Shown in pieces: positions 56,877 to 64,000 of a stretch of 64,000 bases of DNA. Every line of letters begins with the position of its first letter. The first letter of the stretch is position 1. Made by a program: the position numbers and the translations under genes. Source of the stretch: Rhodotorula mucilaginosa (lineage: Eukaryota > Basidiomycota > Microbotryomycetes > Sporidiobolales > Sporidiobolaceae); NCBI GenBank assembly GCA_034406715.1, contig CP137874.1:248001-312000 (forward strand), in the 5' to 3' direction. The notes beneath the pieces were generated by a model, which worked only from the letters and a program-made list of their open reading frames with translations, was not told where the DNA came from and did not search any database.

Positions 56877-59800
56877 TCACTCTGCTTGCGCCTGCTCAAT
56901 CTCCCTGCCCGCCGATGCATTGAGCTCGTCGTGAATCTCCTGCGGCGCAACCAAAGTCGAGCTCGTGTCGAAGCCGTACTCGGACCGGATCACTGCGAAG
57001 TGGCGTCAGCGACGACGTACTCAGGCAGGCGGAAGGCAGAGGAATGGGACTCACGATTGTAGAAGGTCGAGTACGTGTCGACCACGTCCTCCTACAGATG
57101 TGGAGAAAGAGCGCCAAGCAGAGTCAGCGTCAAAGAAAGAAAAAAGGAACGCATAAAGCGATCAGCAGCCTCACCCAGAGTGGCGGCACGAGGACCCCGA
57201 CCGTCTTATCATCAACCAGAAAGACCCTCATCCGCTTCACGACCGATCCCGTCTGCGTCCGCACCGTGTCTCGGAAGTTCGCATGGAGTTGCAACACCTC
57301 GTTCGGACTCGCCCATTCTTGCGCGACGAGGTCGCCTGCTTTGGCGGACGGCGACGAGAGAAAGGCGGTGCAGCGATCGAGGAAGGTGCGGAGCGGGGCC
57401 GTCAGGGTGTGCGAGAGGTGAGCGATCAGTTCCTCGCACGAGACTTTGAGCGCCGCGTCGAGGTCCTGCCGGTTTTCCGAGATCTTGTCAGACCACACCC
57501 GTGAGAGCGAAAGCAGAAGAAAAAAGAAGAAGAAAGGGGCGAAAGGGAACGCAACGCACCGTCTTGGCATCAGTCATCGTCTCTGCAAAGCTCGGCATTC
57601 CCTTCGAAGCGAGGTCGACCAACGTGCGCGGGTTGAACAGCGACGACGTGTTTCGCAAAAGCAAACTGAGCGCCTCGGTCAAGCTCGAAAAGTCCGGGCC
57701 GCGCTCGACCTGGACGAGGTCGACGCTGCGGACCATCTCTTTCAGGAGGAGCAAGTGCCGGATCATAAACAGGTAGCCGTCCGATTTGCGGTCGGCGGCG
57801 GTGGGCGAGATGGGGTCGCTGGGAGGTCGAGCTGCGATCAAGAGGGACGCAGAGGCGAGCGATTGTCGACAGAGGGTGACGGCCTCGCCCGCAAAATCTT
57901 GGAAAATGGCATCCTGCCGGCCAGGAAAAACGGGTCAGCGCGCGCTCTCACAGCCCCCCACACAAGGCACCGACAGAAAACCGGATGTAGACGGACATTG
58001 ACGTAAGCGTCGAGGCGCGACAAGACCCAGACTGTCCGTTTCAGCGTCGGGAACCACGTCTTTTGGGTCTGCTCGCTCGGCGCCTTGAACCTCGCGCTCA
58101 ACTTGCTCGCCGCCGCCGCCGCCATCGGTCCCGCGCTTTGCATCGCCGCCTTGACCTGCGCGTCAAACAAGCTCGCCGCGGCCGCGGCGCGGTGCTTCTC
58201 CTTCCGTGATGGCGGTCCTCCTCTCGCCCCTCCAGGACCCTCATCGACGTCCTCTTGTTCGTCGTCATCGTGCCACAAAGTCTTTTCGCCCGCTTCGAGT
58301 CGGAGGAGCTTTTCCGGATAATCGAGATCGTCCGGCGTCGGTTGGTAGTGCAACACGTCCGATTGGATGACGGCCTGCGCGCGAAAGACGAGCCGAGTCT
58401 GCGCGTCTTGCAAAATGGTCTGGAGCAAGACGGCGAACCGCAACGAGCCGAACCCGTGACCGAGCGTCGTCGTCGTCGTCGTCGTACCCATCTGGTTCTG
58501 CTGAGTAGCAGCATCCTCCTCCTCTTCTTCTTCTTCCTCGCGAATCAGATCGGCATCGTCATCATCGTCGGAAGCGTTCGGGTCGAGCGGTCCCGAAGTC
58601 GATGCGTCGAGGGCCATCATGGCGTGCAGGACGGCGCACAAGTCGCACAGGGCGTCGAGGCGCGGTTCGTGCAAGATCCGCGGCCGGAGCGAGTCGTACA
58701 AATAGTCGCACAACGACTCGAGGAACCGGCTGCATGTGTGCGATTGGGAATCAGCTACTTTTGGACGACTGTAGGCGGTACACAGGCACAAGGTACAAAG
58801 TGACAGCAGATCGGACGCACTAGAGGTCCTCTTGGCCGCTCGAAAAGTACTCGCGGAACAAGTTCCACTCGATGGCGCACACGCCGCGGAGGTAGCCACA
58901 CCCAGCCTTGGCCAACTTGACCAGATCGGTCGAGCTCGCGCCCGGGTCCATGCGGCGGACTTCTTCGGCCAACAAGGGGGACAAGAGTTGCGTGCGGGCG
59001 GCGAACCAGGTCGAGTAGCATTCGGAGAGGAGGGACGAGTACTCGGTCGGGTCCGAGTGGGCGCGCTTTTCGAGTTCGAAGAGGAGGATGCGGAGCGTCG
59101 GAGCGGCGGAGGAGAATTTCGAGTACAGGAGGGCGTTCTGGGCCGTTTCGGACAAGTCCTGCGGAGAAGGGGTAGTTGTTTTGTCAGGTCAAAGGCAACA
59201 AGTTACTAGCCCAGAGTATACCGCGCTCGCACCTTGCCTGCCATCTTTTCTGCGACTTGGGTCGCGATCCTGCGCACGGTCGAGACAAAGTACATTTTGA
59301 TCAAGGTCATGGCGCGGGTCAGGCACTGCTGGAAGCGGATGGTGTAGATTTCTGCGTCGACAAAGTCGGGGTGGGCGCGGAGGTAGTCGAGGCATGCGTC
59401 GAGGCGGTCGACGAGGTTGAGGAAGTCGTCGTTCAGGACGAGGTCTTCGCCCGGCAAGTTGAGCATGCGGGTCGCCTTTTCGAGCTGGCGGAAGTAGGCG
59501 AGTCGTTCCGAAAGGGCCTCTGTGACTTCGACGAGGTGCCTCTGTTCTTCGAGCAACGTCTCGCACGCGAGTTGGAGCGCCGCCGAGTTTTCGTCGACGT
59601 AGCGGTTGTTGGCCTCGATCTCGCTCACGAGGGCCCGCGCGTGGTCCAACGCCGAGAGGACGTCTCGGCAGTTTGAGACGTGCGTACGGAGTTGGGCGAG
59701 GTGGTCGACGTAGACGGATTCTTGGTCGCGGTCGAGGGCGGCTTCGACGCGCGAGAACCACTCGTGGAACTGGTTCGAGGACGAGATGGGCTCGATGTGC

Positions 59801-60171
59801 CCTGCGACGAGGGCGTCCAGCTCGTCCTCCTGCTCGTTGGCAGCAGCATCAGCATCGTGGGTGTGCCTGCCCCCGGCTCCTGCCGTTACAGTGTCGAGTG
59901 CGAGTCGGGGTGTCGCCGGAGTTGGCGGTCGACTCCTCGAGGTGGCCACCACTTGATGCTGCAACTGCGCGGGATGCGGTAGTGTCAGTCAGTCGCATTA
60001 ACCAAGGCTAGACTGGCTGGCCTGCCCACTTGCGTGAGGTGGGAGTGAGCGAGAGCGCGCGACTCGGTTGGCGACTGTGGCGGCCGAGTGCTGCTGGTTG
60101 GGCGAGAGCGGGGCGAGCGCTTCCCAGTCGTCGAGCGAGAGCCTCGACGTCGAAGCGCGCGTGCTGGCCAT
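56877..60171 (-). CDS. COG3: COG3 (Sec34), conserved oligomeric Golgi complex subunit 3
   Basis: Peripheral Golgi tether subunit for retrograde intra-Golgi vesicles. The start MASTRASTSRLSLDDWEAL and ALAPLSPNQ is typical of COG3 N-termini. Then comes SSSNQFHEWFSRVEAALDRD, LRTHVSNCRDVLSALDHARA, EANNRYVDENSAALQLACE, TLLEEQRHLVEVTEALSERL, YFRQLEKATRMLNLPG, LDACLDYLRAHPDF, YTIRFQQCLTRAMTLIKMYF, LAKAGCGYLRGVCAIEWNLF, FLESLCDYLYDSLRPRI, ARLDAYVNVRLHPVF-like segments, YLFMIRHLLLLKEMVRSVDL, SCEELIAHLSHTLTAPLRTF and a C-terminal YSTFYN, RSEYGF segment. Acidic low-complexity inserts lie near the middle. At least eight short introns. The upstream in-frame ATG at 60258 would add 29 residues; 60171 fits the family better. 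Confidence 0.9.
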
Positions 60172-60287
60172 CCCCCTGTGGCTCTCCTCTAGCGTGGGTG
60201 GGTGTGTTCGAGCCGAGGAGAGTCGAGAAGTGGGGAGCTCTCGCTCTCTCCTTGCCACCAGCTGCTCGACCGTGTTCTACTGAGACG
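60172..60287. promoter_or_regulatory. Divergent promoter, COG3 / LAMTOR1-like
   Basis: 116 bp between divergent start codons; no site recognised. Confidence 0.4.
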
Positions 60288-61715
60288 ATGGCAGAATGGA
60301 TCAAGCAGTACCTGTGCTGCTGTCTCCCTCAATCCCGCTCCCTTCCAGACCACGTCCGCTCTCCTCCTCTTCTCCTCTGTTGACGCATGCCGTCACTCAC
60401 TCTCACTCTGCTCTTGATTGCAGACACTCCAGGACGAGCGAGCACCTCTCCTAAACCCAGACATTCTCCCATCGTGAGTCCCCCCCTCTCTCTCCCCGTT
60501 CAAAGACCCGCCCTCACTGACGACTCGACCCGCACTCGCGCCGCTCAGGGCTCCGTCTCGGCCAACCCAGCGCACAACGGAACAGGAACAAGCCGAACGG
60601 GATCAACTCAGGCGAATCCTCCACTTGGCAGAACAGTACGGCCCCCGTTTCCGCCTCTAGTGGGCCAACCCCGGACACTGACCTCTCCCGAATGTGTGCA
60701 GGCGCCTCTTGTCCATTGAGAGTCTCGCCCCCTTCCGCGCCATAGAACCTACACCCGTCGCGACAACCTCTTCTTCTTCTTCTTCAGACTCAGCCAAGAA
60801 CAAGCGCTCACGCTCTTCGAACCGCCGCAAATCGCGCCACGACGACCAGCCAGCTTCGCGGTCCCTCTCCGAAGAATCGTCCTCTTCAACTCTGACCCTC
60901 ACCGCTGCCACCTCGCCGCGTCGTAGCCGCCGCCGCCACGCTGCTCAGGAACAAGGAGACGACGACGACGAGGAGGAGGAATCGTCTTCTCGACATCGTC
61001 GAGGAGGCGAAAGTCACAGTCGGAGTCGGGTTCACCCCGCAGCGGGCGACGAAGGCGCGGGTCCGCTCGCCCCAATTCGGGTCGTTCACCTCGACCGCAA
61101 CACCTGGACCGAGATCGAGGTATCCAGTCAGAACAGGGAGGTTCGACCGGGAAGCAGTCACTCGATGAAGACCCTCCCGTCGAGGCAGGGCGGCAAATCC
61201 CCCGTCGCTGCTGGATTGTCCGGTCTCTCGATCACGACCACCAGCAGTAGCGATCACGACGACGACGACGACGACGCAGCGGAAGAAGACGATTTCCAGG
61301 ATGCAGAAGAAGGTGCGAGGACGAGGAGCAGTACGAGGTTCGGAACTGTCGAGAGTTATCGGACTGCGAGGGAACAAGGCGATGAGGATTGGTCGACGAC
61401 GAAGAGGAGTCGGGATGGACGGAGGAGGAGACACGCGCGGGATCTATGGAGCCAGGCGAGCGGCAAAGGCACGGAGGAAGAGGTAAGTCCCTCCTTGCTA
61501 CATTGGGTTCCGCGACCGCAAGCCATTTTCGAAAGAGGACGCTGATCCCCCTCTCTTTTTCCGCTCCGCTTTGGTCCGGTCAGCTCGCTCGCGCTATTGA
61601 GCAACTCGAACGGGATATCGATTCCTGGACACTGCCGCCTCACGGACCGTTCACGGCAGACCTCGGAGGCGGAGGCGGAGGCGGAGGCGGCGGCGAAGGC
61701 AACGGAAAGGAGTAG
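60288..61715 (+). CDS. Probable LAMTOR1/Ego1-like lysosomal membrane anchor
   Basis: Predicted palmitoylated anchor of the Ragulator/EGO complex on the vacuole or late endosome. The first exon encodes MAEWIKQYLCCCLPQSR; the Cys cluster would suit palmitoylation. Spliced exons add LQDERAPLLNPDILP, resembling the ERxPLL element of LAMTOR1-type proteins, and TEQEQAERDQLRRILHLAEQ, a helix like the family's DxLxRIL segment. The rest is a long Ser/Arg/Asp-rich disordered region (HDDDDDDAAEEDDFQDAEE) with one ordered-looking strand (IRVVHLDRNTWTEIEVSS), and the C-terminus is LARAIEQLERDIDSWTLPPH. The residue after Met is Ala, so N-myristoylation is not expected. The family call rests on short motifs; a lineage-specific membrane protein is possible. 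Confidence 0.5.
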
Positions 61716-62174
61716 CGCCGCGGGGCAAACAGACGTATGCAAAATCTCTTCCTCTCTTTCTCTCCCTCTTCTTCCCCTCTAAGCATCTCGGGGGCCACCG
61801 TCAAGCGAGAATGATGCTGCTCCAAAGTTTCTCGGTCTTCCAAATTGCTCCGGTGCGCGTTTTTTTTCTTCTTCTCTTTTCCCCCCTCCTCCCGCCGCTC
61901 GGCTCGAGTACAATCATTGACCGAGGCTATGAATCGTTACATTCGCCTTACGGCAGACACAGCCTCCGGTCGAGAGAAAACCGTCATCGACAGATGGAGC
62001 TTGGATGGAGCAAGGCAGCGGAGTCAGGCTGGCTGACGTGTCAGGAGCTCGCTGCCTAAAACTGGGAAATCCAGCTCCGCTCGAGCTATCGCTACCGATA
62101 CTGCTCTCACCAAGCACCTTACCCCCTTACGCCTCACGTACGCAAGGTCGCAACCCAGACGCAGAACGCCATCC
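61716..62174. other. Intergenic 61.7-62.2 kb
   Basis: 3' flank of the previous gene and promoter of the RTA1-like gene, with CT-rich and T-rich stretches. Nothing else recognised. Confidence 0.45.
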
Positions 62175-63691
62175 ATGATCGATCCGAATCTTTCCGTCCG
62201 GCGGGATGAGAACTCTTCGGTAATGCCACGCGTTCCTCCCGTCTCTTCTCCCCGCGGACGCTGCATGTCGGTCTGCAATTGACCGAGGTATAATTCCTAC
62301 AGGAGATCTTGCGCAACATCCTTGGGTACAAGCCCTCGGTCGGAGCGGCCGTTGCGGCCATCGCGTTCTACCTCGTCTCGACCCTCTTGCTGCACATTTC
62401 GTACTTCCACACGTTCCGAGGTCACAAGTTCATGATCGTTCTCCTCCTCGGCATGATTGGTGAGTCCCCCTTTCCTGTCTACGGGTCCCTTCAGGTTTCG
62501 GCTGCCGTGCCGTTGAGAGCGTCGTTCTGACACCTCCTTCCCTTCTCCCCCCAGCCATGATTGCCGGTTTCGTGTTCCGAATCTTGTACAGCAACAACTT
62601 GACAGAAGTCGGGTTCTACCTCCCCATGATCCTCTGTATCCTACTCTCGGTGAAGAGCCCAATTTTCCTCGCCTCGCCGAACATGCATTCAGCCCGCTGA
62701 CAGTCATTTTGCCGGTGGCGTCCTCAATCCAGCCCACCACCTACCTCGCCATCAACTACATGTTGCTCTCGCGCCTCGCTCGCGCCCTCGATGCGACCAA
62801 GGCGCTCCTCCTACCCGCCGGACTCATCGCCAAGCTGTTTGTCCTTTCCGACATTGTGTCGTTCGTCTTGCAAGCGTTCGGGAGCGGATCGTCCGCGTCC
62901 GGGGACGCACATGCGAGTAAGAAGGTGAGTCCAGTCCCTGGGAAGTCTGATGACTGTTAGGGGGGTTGTTACTCACTCGAATTCTGCGCACGAGTACAGA
63001 CTATTGTCATCGGTCTCGTGGTCCAGCTCGTCTCGTACTGCCTCTTCTGCCTCATCTTCCTCATCTTTGGCCTGCGCGTGTAAGTTTCCCGCTTCCCGTG
63101 CTCGCAGCGTCATACTCCATCACTGATCCGTGAGTTTCGACTCTGCCATGCAGGAAACATGTCCGCCCCGGGTTGGAGCTCGAACGGTTCCGCTGGCGGC
63201 ATTTGAACCCGTTCTCGGTCAAGCCGATCGCCAACTGGAAGGTCCTCTACTGGGCGATCGCCTTCTCGAGCATCGGTATCATCGTAAGGCTCGGTTCTGT
63301 TACGGACCGCGACGCGCTCCAAGAACTGACCTCGATATGTGCGACACTCTCTCTCTCTCTCTGCCCGCAGATCCGTTCCGTCTACCGAGTCCTCGAGTAC
63401 ACCCAAGGCGACCACCTCGCGACGCACGAGGTCTACTTCTACATGCTCGATACGCTCCCGCTCTGGGTCTCGACGACGTCGTACGTCTTTGTCTGGCCGT
63501 CGCGGGTCCTCAAAGGGTCTCGCCTCCTTGTGCAGCAGCAGCAGAGTGGCAACGTCGACGACGTCGGGCTCGTCCAATCCAGCTATGAGGCTCGGTCCAA
63601 CGCCTCGTCAGCGTCTGCGGACAAGATCTCGCCGTTCTCTGATGACATCGAGTATGTCAGGAATGACCCGTACGGAGGGTGGCGGTCGTAA
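62175..63691 (+). CDS. RTA1-family multi-pass membrane protein
   Basis: RTA1-like proteins are fungal seven-helix membrane proteins linked to lipid export and drug or toxicant resistance. The first exon (MIDPNLSVRRDENSS) joins to EILRNILGYKPSVGAAVAA and the first membrane helix AIAFYLVSTLLLHISYF. Further helices are FMIVLLLGMIAMIAGFVFRI, TYLAINYMLLSRLARAL, LIAKLFVLSDIVSFVLQAFG, TIVIGLVVQLVSYCLFCLIF and VLYWAIAFSSIGIIIRSVYR. The family signature RSVYRVLEYTQGDHLATHE with VYFYMLDTLPLWVS is intact (R-x-x-Y/F-R-x-x-E). A soluble Ser/Asp-rich tail ends in NDPYGGWRS. A CT run lies in the intron at about 63346-63366. Confidence 0.87.
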
Positions 63692-64000
63692 GGCCGAGGA
63701 GGGTTCGCTTGGTGGCGAGGGAGAGCGAATAGACATTAGAATTCTGTATAAAGTTTTGCCGGAATGATCAAACGCAAGCTCTCGCTCGTATCCTAGGCAC
63801 TCGAAAGCGCTCTGTGAATCGCAATGAATGTACGGCATCTCGCAAGCATGAAGCGATGAAAAAGATCGCCTCGGCCGAGAAGGCGAACTCCGAACCGAAG
63901 CACCTTGTCCTCGACCACCTCATTAGTACAGCGACCCCGGCGGAGCGATCAGAGCTGATAGCTGCAACGTCCAGCAAGCGCTGCGACGTCCACCGAGCGC
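63692..64000. other. Right-end flank
   Basis: 3' flank of the RTA1-like gene. A short minus-strand frame (63768-63977) has no domain. Nothing else can be supported before the window ends. Confidence 0.4.

Noticed and set aside
1-64000. Search for tRNA genes, retroelements, DNA transposons, CRISPR arrays and telomeric repeats
   Set aside because: No B-box-like GGTTCGANNCC with a matching cloverleaf, no reverse transcriptase, integrase or transposase motifs, no regular spacer-repeat array and no telomere tract were found by eye.

Overview
This is eukaryotic, almost certainly fungal, chromosomal DNA. It is gene-dense and GC-rich. Most genes are cut by many short introns (roughly 50-120 nt) with GT-AG ends and a recurring CTGAC branch-site-like motif near the 3' end. 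Fungal-specific families (GIT-type permease, MDM12, RTA1, GUP1, DSS1) and the intron density suggest a basidiomycete yeast, perhaps a Pucciniomycotina (Rhodotorula/Sporobolomyces-like). That placement is inference. I saw no rRNA or tRNA gene, CRISPR array, retroelement or DNA transposon.

Layout. 1-14.4 kb: a secreted fasciclin-domain protein cut by the window edge, a GIT1-like glycerophosphodiester permease, a small conserved protein, a mucin-like one-pass membrane protein, an aldo-keto reductase, an O-fucosyltransferase-like Golgi enzyme and an unrecognised coiled-coil/proline-rich protein. 14.7-17.8 kb: a tandem pair of unrecognised paralogues, the first decayed. 18.3-26.2 kb: a short-chain dehydrogenase whose catalytic Tyr I cannot find, the TPA1/Ofd1 prolyl hydroxylase, the GUP1 acyltransferase and a DNAJC8/Spf31 splicing-associated J-protein. 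26.4-40.9 kb: a genome-maintenance neighbourhood with a probable ATRIP/Rad26 checkpoint adaptor, an HST3/HST4-type sirtuin and RMI1, with MDM12 (ERMES) between them, followed by an F-box protein. 41.4-48.4 kb: a second short-chain dehydrogenase, a quinone-oxidoreductase-like enzyme, the IST3/RBMX2 splicing factor and an HSF-type regulator. 49.9-63.7 kb: the mitochondrial exoribonuclease DSS1, a stand-alone LigD-type 3'-phosphoesterase-domain protein, COG3 of the Golgi tethering complex, a probable LAMTOR1/Ego1-like lysosomal anchor and an RTA1-family membrane protein.

The genes are mostly unrelated housekeeping functions, many arranged as divergent pairs over short shared promoters. The most unusual signal is in gene structure. 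Reading frame plus family conservation support exons of 5, 8, 12, 13 and 15 nt, and six GC-AG introns, in one 64-kb window. One 5-nt exon is followed directly by a GC-AG intron. The second lead is the tandem unknown family at 14.7-17.8 kb, each member of which appears to be built from two related modules. All exon models were made by hand from splice sites, reading frame and remembered family consensus, without alignment tools.
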